Shown piece after piece: positions 45,538 to 53,963 of a stretch of 64,000 bases of DNA. The notes under the pieces were generated by a model. It saw nothing but the letters and a program-made list of their open reading frames with translations, was not told the origin of the DNA and did not search any database. The translations under genes and the position numbers were made by a program. This DNA is from Chthoniobacter flavus Ellin428 (GTDB lineage Bacteria > Verrucomicrobiota > Verrucomicrobiia > Chthoniobacterales > Chthoniobacteraceae), in assembly GCF_000173075.1 (NCBI RefSeq), contig NZ_ABVL01000010.1, positions 186,001-250,000 on the forward strand, in the 5' to 3' direction. Position 1 is the first letter of the stretch. Every line of letters starts with the position of its first letter.

Positions 45538-47076
45538 ATGAAATTGTCGGGTCCTTGCCTCTACCTGGTCCTCTCCGCAACGGCGGTCGCGGGGCAACTC
45601 CGCATCAATCAGGAAGGCCGTGTTCTCGGGCCGGCGCCGGTCGTCACGGCCCCGATTCTCTTCGACACACCGCAAGCCGACGCGGTCGTGGCGGCCATGC
45701 AAATCATGCCGGTGACGAGCGCCTGGAACGAAGACGTGTCCCGCCTGCCGTTGCTCTCGAACTCCGATGCGATGATCACGCAAATCACCAACGATCTCGC
45801 CTCGAACCGGCGCACCTTGCGCGCGTTTTTTGAGATGAATTATGTGCTCGTGCCGGACAATCAACCGACGCAGTCGATCAACTTCTTCAATTATCCGGAC
45901 GAGTCCGATCTCGATGGCGGAGTCTCGCCCAATGGCCTGTATCCCATCCCGGCGAATCTGCCGATCGAGACCTGGCCGGTGGGGACGGGCACACTCACGC
46001 TCCAGCAATGGCAGCAGGACGACGACGGTAGCGACCGGCATGCGATCATGGTTGCACCGGGTGCCGGTTTCATTTGGGAAACATGGGAGACGCTTTCCGT
46101 GAACAACGCCTGGCAGGCTTCGAACGGCGCGAAATTTGACCTCAAGTCGAATACCCTTCGTCCCGCGGGCTGGACTTCGGGCGACGCCGCGGGACTGCCG
46201 ATGTTTCCCGCGCTCGTTCGCTACGATGAATGTCAGCGGGGCATGGTCGAGCACGCCGTGCGGTTGGTGGTGAAACGATCGCGGCAGAGCTCCATTTATC
46301 CGGCCACCCACCAGGCCGGGAGCACCACGCTGGCCAATGTTCCGGCGATGGGTCAGCGTCTGCGGCTCAAGGCGAGTTTCGTCATTCCTTCCACGTGGAC
46401 CAAGGAATCCAAAGCCGTCGCGCTCGCGCTGAAAAAATACGGCGGCATCGTGGCGGACAACGGCGGTTTCTTATCGTTTTCGGTTTGCCCGGACGACCGC
46501 TTCGCGGCCGGCGCCTTCGACAATCTGTCCACGATCGCGATCAGCAATTTCGAAGTAGTGCAATCCACGGGTGCCACTGGGGGACCGCGTTCACCCGGCG
46601 CGCCGACCGCCACGGCCGGAGCCGATCAAACCATTAACTTTGGCGCCACCGTTACGCTGGCCGGGAACATCACCGCCACCGGTTCGCCGACGGTGCAGTG
46701 GAAAATGGTTTCGGGCCCCGGCACGGTGACTTTCGGCAATGCCGCGCAGCCGGCCACCACCGCCACCTTCAGTTTGCCGGGCGCCTATATCCTCATGCTC
46801 AACGCCGATGATGGCGTGCACGCGGTGGCTCGTGATGCGGTGACGATGAACGTCCTGCTGCCTTCGGCCGGTTTTCGCAGCGGCAACAATTTCGTTGTGC
46901 AGTTTCCGACGCTCTCCGGTCGCACTTACCGGGTGGAGGAAAGCGCGGACATGTCGGCGACCTCATGGACCACGACGGTCGACAACATCGCAGGCAGTGG
47001 CGCCGTGCAACAGATTCCAGTGACCGGCGCCCTCGCGAACCCGCAGCGCTTTTACCGCGTGCGGGTGTTGCCGTAG
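45538..47076 (+). CDS. secreted protein with PKD-like domain
   Basis: This is a 512-residue exported protein with signal peptide MKLSGPCLYLVLSATAVAG. The first 340 residues are an unassigned beta-rich domain (AWNEDVSRLPLLSNSDAMI, FEMNYVLVPDNQPTQSINFF). A PKD/Ig-like domain follows (about 362-445, AGADQTINFGATVTLAGNI to AYILMLNADDG). The C-terminal part (FVVQFPTLSGRTYRVEESAD to NPQRFYRVRVLP) is a small domain common at the ends of secreted Verrucomicrobia proteins. The ATG at 45538 is preferred to GTG 45517 because it gives a clean signal peptide. Confidence 0.75.
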   Translation: MKLSGPCLYLVLSATAVAGQLRINQEGRVLGPAPVVTAPILFDTPQADAVVAAMQIMPVTSAWNEDVSRLPLLSNSDAMITQITNDLASNRRTLRAFFEMNYVLVPDNQPTQSINFFNYPDESDLDGGVSPNGLYPIPANLPIETWPVGTGTLTLQQWQQDDDGSDRHAIMVAPGAGFIWETWETLSVNNAWQASNGAKFDLKSNTLRPAGWTSGDAAGLPMFPALVRYDECQRGMVEHAVRLVVKRSRQSSIYPATHQAGSTTLANVPAMGQRLRLKASFVIPSTWTKESKAVALALKKYGGIVADNGGFLSFSVCPDDRFAAGAFDNLSTIAISNFEVVQSTGATGGPRSPGAPTATAGADQTINFGATVTLAGNITATGSPTVQWKMVSGPGTVTFGNAAQPATTATFSLPGAYILMLNADDGVHAVARDAVTMNVLLPSAGFRSGNNFVVQFPTLSGRTYRVEESADMSATSWTTTVDNIAGSGAVQQIPVTGALANPQRFYRVRVLP

Positions 47077-47083
47077 TCGATCA

Positions 47084-47188
47084 CTAAGGATTCTCGTAGA
47101 TCACCTCCGTCGATTCCGACTCCTTGTTCAGCCCCATGAAAGGCCGCCGGTGCCACAGCGCGAACGATTCAAAAGCCGCGGCGACCAT
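47084..47188 (-). other. 34-codon open frame overlapping the GNAT 3' end
   Basis: This frame reads MVAAAFESFALWHRRPFMGL and ends STEVIYENP. Its composition is protein-like and it ends just before the neighbouring convergent gene. It may be the original C-terminal extension of the acetyltransferase after a frameshift, or chance. Neither is certain. Confidence 0.25.
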
Positions 47189-47639
47189 CTCGAAGAAGTA
47201 GAGCGAATCGGGTGCGCGAGAGCGGCTGAAAATGGCGGCGGGCATAGAGCGAGATGACACGCTGATGCGCGGAATCGACCTCCAAATCGAGCGCCATCCA
47301 GCGGCGCTCCTTCGCGCCGGCGATCACCGCATCGAGCAATCGCGACCCCAGCCCCGACCCGCGCCACTCCGGAAGGACGTACAATTCCTCGAGCCACCCG
47401 CTCCAGCCGCTGTGCTCCAGGCTGAGAATGCACGCCGCATACGCCACGCCTACCACTGCGCCGTCGCAGGTCGCGCAGAGGATGAAGCCGTGCTGTGGCT
47501 GTTCGCTCAAGCTCTGGAGGACGGGAATGAGACCGTCGGCAGGGCTGTCGATGTCGTGCTCACGAAGCTGGGCCTCGAACAGCGCGGCCAGTGCCGGAAT
47601 CTGATCGGTGGTTGCGGGGGCGATGGTTGGTGGGTTCAT
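47169..47639 (-). CDS. GNAT family N-acetyltransferase
   Basis: This is a 156-residue acetyltransferase. The GNAT core shows GVAYAACILSLEHSGWSGWL, the acetyl-CoA loop LPEWRGSGLGSRLLDAVI, and LDLEVDSAHQRVISLYARR. The substrate is not predictable. The true start is ATG 47639; the frame upstream is noncoding. Just past its 3' end, another frame reads on in-phase-like (see the 47084-47188 ORF), so a late frameshift is possible. Convergent with the secreted protein at 45538. Confidence 0.85.
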   Translation of the reverse strand: MNPPTIAPATTDQIPALAALFEAQLREHDIDSPADGLIPVLQSLSEQPQHGFILCATCDGAVVGVAYAACILSLEHSGWSGWLEELYVLPEWRGSGLGSRLLDAVIAGAKERRWMALDLEVDSAHQRVISLYARRHFQPLSRTRFALLLRDGRRGF

Positions 47640-47843
47640 GAAAGGAAGTGCGTCGGGCCGCCCTGCGATCAAGCGCGGGCGAATCTGCCGCCACCGCCTG
47701 CAAGGCTTTCCTTTCAAGACGCATTCTCGCCGGCCGTTATTCCCCAGGTTCGAATTCTTTTCTGGTGGCCGCCGAACTGCGAGTTGGAGGCACGGCGCTT
47801 TTCGCTCGCCCAAGGAGGAGGGGGCTTTAAGCTTCACGTGCGC

Positions 47844-49916
47844 ATGAAGTTTCCCCTCACGCTTGCCGTTTCGCTCCTCTGTGCCGTGCTGGCCCGCGCC
47901 GCGACTCCCGAAGAACTGGCCCTGAAGCCGTACACTCCGCCGCCGGCCCCGGACGCCAAGGCGTGGCCGCGCGAACGACTCCTGGGCTTCATGAAGGACC
48001 TGGCGGATTTCGTGGAGAAGAATCACATCGTCAGCGATCCCGCGCGCAAGACTTACGGCATGGCCTACGAATTCTGGAAGGGTGGGAAGAAGATGCAGGA
48101 ATTCGGCCTCGATTCGATGCACGACGGCGCGTGGTATCTCTCCTCCCTCCTCGTGGCGCAGCGGGCGGACCCGAAGGGCGATTGGCTATTGCGTGCGCAG
48201 CGTTACGGCATCCCGTTTTACACGAACCTGCTCAACCACAGTGACCAGCTTTTCCCGAAGATGCAGCCGAGCGAGGAGGACAAGCATCCGTGGCCCGCGC
48301 CGTTGAAGGGCTGGGCGCCGCGCGGTTGGGACGACGGCTCCGGCTTCGATCGCAAGAATGGCCAGCCGATGCCCGACGGCTATTTCACGGACTCGAATCA
48401 CCTCTCGCAGGATCTTGCCGACGTGCTGCTCAACGTGTGGCTTTCCACCCGCGATCCGGCGGTCGCCGAAGCTGCCGGACATTTGCGCGATTACAAACAG
48501 GAGTATTTCGGTCCGATCCAGGGAATCGAAATCGCCGCGGAGATGACCGCCGGGCAGGCGAATGCGTTTCTCAAATACAAGGGACCGGATATTTCGGCGC
48601 ACGCCCTCTGGCCAGGTTACGAGGGGCTTTTTGAAAAGAAACCGGCGCAATTGCCAGTCTACAATGACGGACTGGCCTGGCTGTATCGGCAGGGGACGGC
48701 GGGAGCACTGATCTCCGGCGAGCTGCCGCACGGGTTGGCCGCGCATGCCATCGCCCGCTGCTACGGCGCTGTCGCGGGCATGGAGATATTTTTCGATGAC
48801 CGGCCGTATCCGTATGGCGCGTGGTTTTTCGATCTCCAGCGTCCGCCGGCTTTTGTCGAGGGAAAGGGCAAGCTCGCGGAATACAGCTCCACGGCGAAGA
48901 ATTTTTACGGTTCGCGCGGCGCGCAACTCGCGTGGCTCGCCGCCGCCATCTTGCCCGAGCTCAAGGCCCAGCCCACGCTTTGGGATAATTTCGCCAAGCC
49001 GCCTCCGGGCGATGTGATCGTGCGCATGGTCGACGACCCGCCCACGACCGATGGCCTGAAGGATCCCGTGTATGCGAAATCCGGCGCGCTCGGTGAGGAC
49101 AGCGCACGCGTTACGCTCATCAGCGATCCGCGCAATCTGCACGTGCTCATCGAGACCACGCGCCCGCAATTGACCGTAACGTTCCAGGAGGAGAACGGCG
49201 AGTTGCACGCCGCGCAATCCGGCGCCCACGCAAGTTCGAATGCAGCGATGCGCGAGTCCGATGCGCGAGACTCGAGTCACCTCGCCGCCGCGAAGAAAAA
49301 GTCGGCGCACAAGTCGGACGACGATGCGAAGAAAACCGGTCCTGCCGAGCCGGTCTTTGTCCGTGGCGGCAAGCTCACCGTGACGAAGGAAGGGCAGTGC
49401 ACGCTGGTGAACGAAAAGGGCGAGCCGCTGCTCCACGCGGCGGCTTTCAAACAGGACGCATTCAAGCAGGGCGATGGCGATGGCTGGATCGCCGAGGTGC
49501 GCATTCCCTACACGTTTGTCCCGGCGCAGAATGCCTGGATCAACGGCGTGGATTTCGGCCGCTATCGCGTCGGCATCGACAACGCGCCGCAACAGATCGT
49601 CTGCATTCGCAGCGAGGCATCACGAGTGCAGAAGCAGCTGGAGAACAGCGTTCTCGGCACGATCGATTTCTGGAGCCGCATCTGGAAAGAGCGCGGCATC
49701 ATTCCCAGCGGCTGGCACACGCCCACGGCGCCGGCGGGCGCATGGGAAATCAGCGATACGGGCGGCTATGCGCACCTCATTCAGACAATGGCGCTGTGGA
49801 TGATCTATCAGGACGGGCACCGCGAATGGCAGATCATCCGCGATCAATTTCCCAAGGCGCCGAATCCGTGTCCGGCCTTGCCGCCGAGCGTGCTGAAGGC
49901 GCAAGGACTGCAGTGA
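47844..49916 (+). CDS. large secreted hypothetical protein (690 aa)
   Basis: The protein has a signal peptide (MKFPLTLAVSLLCAVLARA) and a helical domain of about 450 residues (DWLLRAQRYGIPFYTNLLNHS, DLADVLLNVWLSTRDPAVAEAA, DGLAWLYRQGTAGALISGEL) suggesting an alpha/alpha-barrel like those of glycoside hydrolases or lyases. A C-terminal beta domain follows (WIAEVRIPYTFVPAQNAW, SVLGTIDFWSRIWKERG) like carbohydrate-binding domains of the DOMON/CBM9 type. The GH-like reading is structural inference; I do not recognise the family. The start at 47844 gives the signal peptide; the upstream 612 bases in frame are noncoding. It precedes the DUF6807-like gene and a repeat element. Confidence 0.7.
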   Translation: MKFPLTLAVSLLCAVLARAATPEELALKPYTPPPAPDAKAWPRERLLGFMKDLADFVEKNHIVSDPARKTYGMAYEFWKGGKKMQEFGLDSMHDGAWYLSSLLVAQRADPKGDWLLRAQRYGIPFYTNLLNHSDQLFPKMQPSEEDKHPWPAPLKGWAPRGWDDGSGFDRKNGQPMPDGYFTDSNHLSQDLADVLLNVWLSTRDPAVAEAAGHLRDYKQEYFGPIQGIEIAAEMTAGQANAFLKYKGPDISAHALWPGYEGLFEKKPAQLPVYNDGLAWLYRQGTAGALISGELPHGLAAHAIARCYGAVAGMEIFFDDRPYPYGAWFFDLQRPPAFVEGKGKLAEYSSTAKNFYGSRGAQLAWLAAAILPELKAQPTLWDNFAKPPPGDVIVRMVDDPPTTDGLKDPVYAKSGALGEDSARVTLISDPRNLHVLIETTRPQLTVTFQEENGELHAAQSGAHASSNAAMRESDARDSSHLAAAKKKSAHKSDDDAKKTGPAEPVFVRGGKLTVTKEGQCTLVNEKGEPLLHAAAFKQDAFKQGDGDGWIAEVRIPYTFVPAQNAWINGVDFGRYRVGIDNAPQQIVCIRSEASRVQKQLENSVLGTIDFWSRIWKERGIIPSGWHTPTAPAGAWEISDTGGYAHLIQTMALWMIYQDGHREWQIIRDQFPKAPNPCPALPPSVLKAQGLQ

Positions 49917-49930
49917 AAGCTATGAAAAGG

Positions 49931-50080
49931 CAGAACATCCAACACCCAACATCCAACGCCCAACATCCAATGGAAGAGGCGACACCGCAGACGCTTGCGC
50001 CATTGGATGTTGGAGGTTGGGAGCCGAGGCTTTGCGAGACGCCCGCGGTGCCGCGGGGGCAATTGAATGTTGGATGTTTT
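49931..50080. repeat. CCAACATCCAAC-word hairpin element
   Basis: Tandem words (CATCCAACACCCAACATCC, then CAACGCCCAACATCC) run from 49931, and a perfect 14-bp pair CCAACATCCAATGG (49960-49973) and CCATTGGATGTTGG (50000-50013) closes the main hairpin. GTTGGATGTT words follow to 50080. It lies in the gap between the 690-aa gene and the DUF6807 gene and reaches the start region of the latter. Confidence 0.75.
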
Positions 50081-51006
50081 CTTCTTCTTCTCCTCCTCCT
50101 GTTCTGCCCGTCCCCTCGCTGCAGGCCGAGCCCAAGCCCGTCCCGCGCGTCCAGGCAATTCCCGAACCGCACGACGAAGTCTCCTTTCAGCGCGATGGCG
50201 TGGAGATCGCCCGCTATCGCGCCGGACACGATGGTTTCCGTCCGTTCATCTATCCGGTCATCGGTCCCTCGGGGCGTTCGCTCACCCGCATGGGGCACCC
50301 GCACGATCCCGTCACGCACAGTCATCACAATTCCGTGTGGATGTCGCATCAGTTTGTGAACGGCGTGAATTTCTGGGAAGACCGCGCGGCCCACATCGTC
50401 CATGTGCGGACCGACAAGCTCGAAGACGGGATGGACGCGGCTTCCATCGAGACCTTCAACGCCTGGCAGGACAAGGACGGGAAGACCTTGATGAACGAGC
50501 ATCGTCGCACGGGAGTAAAAGTGCTCGACCACGGAGAGTGGCTGCTGCTCGTCGACTCGCAACTCGAGGCGCCGCCGAATGCGCCCGTTACGCTGGGACA
50601 GACGGCCTTTGGCATGTTGGCGGTGCGCATGGCCAAGACCATCGGGGTGAATGATGGCGGCGGGACGATTCGCAACTCGGAAGGCGGGGTGGACGAGGCG
50701 GGCTGTTTCCGCAAGCCGGCGCGCTGGGTGGATTATTCCGGGCCGATCACGCCCCAGGCGAGTGAGGGCATCACCCTCATGGATCACCCCCAGAACCCGC
50801 ATTTCCCAACGCCTTTCCACGTGCGTAACGACGGCTGGATGGGCGCCTCATTGACCTTCCCCGGTGAAATCGTGATCGAGCCGGGCAAACCCCTCCGGCT
50901 GCGCTACGAGCTTTATATCCACGCGGGCATTCCGCCGGTGGACGCGCTGCAGAAGCAGTGGGAGGAATTTTCGCATACGGAATGGGTCGATTTCGGGCGA
51001 AAATGA
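50074..51006 (+). CDS. DUF6807/PmoA-like protein, N-terminus uncertain
   Basis: The main frame encodes a family seen often in Planctomycetes and Verrucomicrobia (VSFQRDGVEIARYRAGHDGF, GHPHDPVTHSHHNSVWMSHQ, FVNGVNFWEDRAAHIVHV, FHVRNDGWMGASLTF). Histidine-rich motifs suggest a metal or sugar site. The function is unknown. The ATG at 50074 gives MFSSSSPPPVLPVPSLQAEP, which is not a good signal peptide. The neighbouring frame, starting at TTG 50063, reads FLLLLLLLFCPSP, an ideal one; one inserted C in the run at 50112-50115 would join it to SLQAEPKPVPRV. A single-base deletion there is therefore suspected. Confidence 0.75.
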   Translation: MFSSSSPPPVLPVPSLQAEPKPVPRVQAIPEPHDEVSFQRDGVEIARYRAGHDGFRPFIYPVIGPSGRSLTRMGHPHDPVTHSHHNSVWMSHQFVNGVNFWEDRAAHIVHVRTDKLEDGMDAASIETFNAWQDKDGKTLMNEHRRTGVKVLDHGEWLLLVDSQLEAPPNAPVTLGQTAFGMLAVRMAKTIGVNDGGGTIRNSEGGVDEAGCFRKPARWVDYSGPITPQASEGITLMDHPQNPHFPTPFHVRNDGWMGASLTFPGEIVIEPGKPLRLRYELYIHAGIPPVDALQKQWEEFSHTEWVDFGRK

Positions 51007-51066
51007 CCGGTTTTCCCAGTGGGTTGCCGTTGACACTATAACCATTAGAAGGCAATTATTATCGCT

Positions 51067-52560
51067 ATGTATACCCCCGAGGCCAAAAAGCCCTTCATGG
51101 AACGCCTGCAGGAACGTCTGGCAGCTTCCCGCTTCCTGACCTTCTCGGCGCTCTTGCACGCCATTCTCATCTTCCTCGGGGGTGGTGTCGTTCTCTATAA
51201 ACAGGTTACCGATACGCCCGACTTTGCCGCCTCCGGTGGCGATCTCGTGGCCAGCGATACGCAAGTGCAGGCTCCGCCGGAGCAACCGCCGGATTTGACA
51301 CAGGAGTTCACGCCGCAGACGCCGCAACTCAATGCCCCGAGCCTTTCGGCCATCACGACCAGCAACGCCACCACGCCGCAATTCACTGTGGCGGCGGCGG
51401 TCCCAACGATCGCAGCGCCGACCAATGACATGACCAAGGCGATTGCCAATGCGGCCAAGTCGCTCGGCAAAGGCGGCTCGTCCGGTATTCCCGGCACGAT
51501 GGCTTCCCGTGTGGGCGGCACAGCGCGCGCGGCGGCCATGCAGATGAACGGGGGCAAGAAGGAGAGCGAAGAGGCAGTGTTGCGCGGCCTGCGCTGGCTG
51601 GTGAAGAACCAGAATGCCGATGGTTCCTGGGGCAAGCCCAATGGCGGCGGCCCGACTGGTGCGGCGATGACCGGTTTCTCGATCCTTTCTTTCCTCGGCC
51701 ATGGCGAAACGCCGGTGTCGGCGGAGTTTGGCCCCGCCATCCAAAAGGCGCTCGATTGGGTGCTGAAGAATGGCAACGCCAACGACGGCCGGCTGAACAT
51801 GGAGAAGCAGTTTTCGCAGCCGGGCGTGTATGCCCACGCGATCGTGACCTACGGCTTGGGCGAGTATTACACAATGACCAAGGACGAGCGCGTGGCGCCG
51901 CTCTTGAAAAAAGCGGTCGGCTATATCGTCGATGGGCAGGGACCGGATGGCGGCTGGATGTATGCTTACGACAAGACGGAAAGCGACACCTCGGTGAGCG
52001 GCTGGCAGATTCAGGCGCTGAAGGCGGCGCACTTGAGCGGTCTGGATATTCCGGGCGTGGATGCGGCGCTCGATAAGGCGATGCTCGATCTTCAGCGCGT
52101 GCGCGGCAAGAACGGTGGCTTCGGCTATCGCAACGCCCAGCAGGAAAAATACAGCCTCACCGGCGTCGGCGTGCTGTGCACCTATTTCTGGAAACAGGAG
52201 AAGGACAAGATGGTCCGCGATGGCATCGAGTACATCATGGATCACACCACGAAGAGCAATCTGAAGGACCAGTATTACCCGGTGGAATACAAGGGTGATA
52301 AGGCCGATCTCTACGCGTGGTACTACAACACGCAGGCCTGCCTCATGGTGGGCGGCGCGGCGTGGAATACCTGGAACCGACTTTTCCAAGGCGAAATCGT
52401 CAAGAACCAGAGCCCGGATGGGAGCTGGCCTCCTCTCGCGGGTAAATCTGCCGGCGGTGACCTCCAGCGCTCGGTCGAAGGCATGGGCCCATTTTACCGG
52501 ACGAACCTCTGCATCCTCATGCTGGAGGTTTATTACCGGTACATGCCCACGACGAAGTAG
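51067..52560 (+). CDS. membrane-anchored squalene/prenyltransferase-repeat (alpha/alpha-toroid) protein
   Basis: This is a 497-residue protein. A single span (about residues 24-47, LTFSALLHAILIFLGGGVVL) anchors a Pro/Thr-rich linker and a periplasmic domain of about 330 residues with prenyltransferase/squalene-cyclase-type repeats: ALDWVLKNGNANDGRLNM, VGYIVDGQGPDGGWMYAY, QSPDGSWPPLAG. The toroid binds hydrophobic ligands or proteins; catalytic DxDD or zinc residues are not seen. A similar soluble toroid with haem is encoded 260 bp downstream on the other strand. Confidence 0.78.
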   Translation: MYTPEAKKPFMERLQERLAASRFLTFSALLHAILIFLGGGVVLYKQVTDTPDFAASGGDLVASDTQVQAPPEQPPDLTQEFTPQTPQLNAPSLSAITTSNATTPQFTVAAAVPTIAAPTNDMTKAIANAAKSLGKGGSSGIPGTMASRVGGTARAAAMQMNGGKKESEEAVLRGLRWLVKNQNADGSWGKPNGGGPTGAAMTGFSILSFLGHGETPVSAEFGPAIQKALDWVLKNGNANDGRLNMEKQFSQPGVYAHAIVTYGLGEYYTMTKDERVAPLLKKAVGYIVDGQGPDGGWMYAYDKTESDTSVSGWQIQALKAAHLSGLDIPGVDAALDKAMLDLQRVRGKNGGFGYRNAQQEKYSLTGVGVLCTYFWKQEKDKMVRDGIEYIMDHTTKSNLKDQYYPVEYKGDKADLYAWYYNTQACLMVGGAAWNTWNRLFQGEIVKNQSPDGSWPPLAGKSAGGDLQRSVEGMGPFYRTNLCILMLEVYYRYMPTTK

Positions 52561-52578
52561 CGGTTTGGTAGCACGGCT

Positions 52579-52662
52579 GGTGTAGGGCACGCGTCCTCAC
52601 GCGCCCAGCCAGAGCTGCGAATCGGATCGACACCCGGTGCGTGGGGACACGCGCCCTGCACC
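52579..52662. repeat. GTGTAGGGC inverted repeat with TCCT palindromes
   Basis: Left arm 52579-52606 and right arm 52635-52662 are inverted copies with 23 of 28 positions matching; all five differences are transitions. The left arm contains ACGCGTCCTCACGCG-like internal palindromes. It is another member of the GTAGGGC family (7121, 44001). It sits just after the 51067 gene. Confidence 0.65.
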
Positions 52663-52700
52663 ATGTGCGCTATCGGAGCCTACATGCGAGAGACGCTCTA

Positions 52701-52821
52701 AGAGACTGTGAAAGAAATCGCCAGTGAGGTCTCAGGCCCGCGAATCACACAGATGACGCGAATGAAAAACACTCCATTCGTGTCATTCGCGTGATTCGCG
52801 GGCACTTTTTTCACAGTCTCT
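52701..52821. repeat. 121-bp hairpin element whose end is a gene stop codon
   Basis: The outer arms AGAGACTGTGAAA (52701-52713) and TTTCACAGTCTCT (52809-52821) are perfect inverted copies, and an inner 26-bp pair built on CGCGAATCAC (52739-52764, 52775-52800) matches at 22 positions. The right end overlaps the TAG stop of the neighbouring minus-strand gene (52822-52820). There is no coding frame inside. It has a MITE-like structure. Confidence 0.82.
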
Positions 52822-53833
52822 AAGGCGTCGTCGAGCCAGCGGCCTCCGTGATCGGAAATGCCTGCACCAATCCGATTGTCGCCCAAGCGCTGCCCCAGAA
52901 GGTGTAGATGCCGGTGGCGTCCTTGAGCGACTTGGCTTTCTCCGGCGCGCTGCGGTCGGTCTTGCTGATCTTCGTGATGTCGATGTCCCATCCGCCGTCG
53001 GCGCGTTGATGATTCAAGAGCCACGCTTGACCGTGAGCGATAGCCTCGGCGGAGGTGGTATCGGGAGCTTGTTGCAAGAGATAGAGCGCCTCGCCGGTCG
53101 CCAGTGAATCACTCGCCTCCTGGCCGACGATATAGCTCCACCCGCCATCGGGATGCTGGAGTTTCAAAAGCTCGGCGCGCGCTGTGGCGACATCGTCTGA
53201 AGGCCCAAACCGCTGGGCATAGAGCCCGCGATAGACCAGCGTCTCGACGGATTTCGCCGGCTCGTCTTTCGCCAGCGCGGCCGTGGCTTTGGCTCGCGCC
53301 GCGTCGGTCGTGGCTTGATCGGCGGGCTGTGTGCCGAGCGCCAGAAGGAACAGGCGGGTCGAATTGCCCATCGCGTCGTGCGGCCCGCGGCGTTGCATGT
53401 TGGCGAGTTGGCCAGCTGGCTTCCACGAACCATCAGGCTGCTGGCCTTTCACGATGAGGTCGGTGAGTTCGGGAGCGGGTTTGTCCGGCATGGCCAGCTT
53501 GAGCAGCGCGACCATCTCGAGTCCGGCCCGGGTATCTTTGGAATGCGAGTACGACCAGTCGACGAATTCAGCGAACATCTTCGGGTCGATGGCGAAGCCG
53601 CGCCGCTTCGCCTCGCGATGACTCCACAAGAGCTCCGGCATGTGATGGCAGCCGTTGCACGACTTCTCGTCCATCCACGTGTCGGCTTCCTTGTCGAGAA
53701 AGGCGAGGCTCCTTACGACCCCGGCGCGGAGTTGCGCGTCGTCAGGCTTGGGGGCTTCGTCGCCGTAGGCAATCGCCGCCGAGAGAGCCAGCAGGAAGGT
53801 GAACAGCCGTACCGTTGGGGGATGCGCTTTCAT
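52820..53833 (-). CDS. secreted alpha/alpha-toroid protein with c-type haem motif
   Basis: This is a 337-residue protein with a signal peptide (MKAHPPTVRLFTFLLALSAAIAYG). The haem-binding motif CNGCHH lies near residue 58 within SCNGCHHMPELLWSHREA, followed by squalene/prenyltransferase-type repeats (DLIVKGQQPDGSWKPAGQ, LLKLQHPDGGWSYI, WLLNHQRADGGWDIDI) with QxxDGGW units. This joins a covalent haem to a toroid fold, probably as a periplasmic electron-transfer or sensor protein. The stop codon TAG coincides with the end of an inverted-repeat element, so the natural C-terminus may have been changed. The start at 53833 is chosen for the signal peptide. Confidence 0.8.
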   Translation of the reverse strand: MKAHPPTVRLFTFLLALSAAIAYGDEAPKPDDAQLRAGVVRSLAFLDKEADTWMDEKSCNGCHHMPELLWSHREAKRRGFAIDPKMFAEFVDWSYSHSKDTRAGLEMVALLKLAMPDKPAPELTDLIVKGQQPDGSWKPAGQLANMQRRGPHDAMGNSTRLFLLALGTQPADQATTDAARAKATAALAKDEPAKSVETLVYRGLYAQRFGPSDDVATARAELLKLQHPDGGWSYIVGQEASDSLATGEALYLLQQAPDTTSAEAIAHGQAWLLNHQRADGGWDIDITKISKTDRSAPEKAKSLKDATGIYTFWGSAWATIGLVQAFPITEAAGSTTP

Positions 53834-53963
53834 GCACGGGGAAAACGGGATGTCGGAGGGAAACCATCTGACTCCACGGGGAAAGCACAAGTCTTATTCT
53901 CGACCGGCGCCTAATGAGCCTGCTCCTTTCGGGATTGTCCGGTCACCCATTCCCATCCCCCTG

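Noticed and set aside
48186..49592. 468-codon minus-strand frame
   Set aside because: It is antisense to the 690-residue secreted protein, whose signal peptide and composition support the plus strand.
49931..50000. CRISPR-like array from repeated CCAACATCC words
   Set aside because: The words are short, irregular and without unique spacers of constant length.
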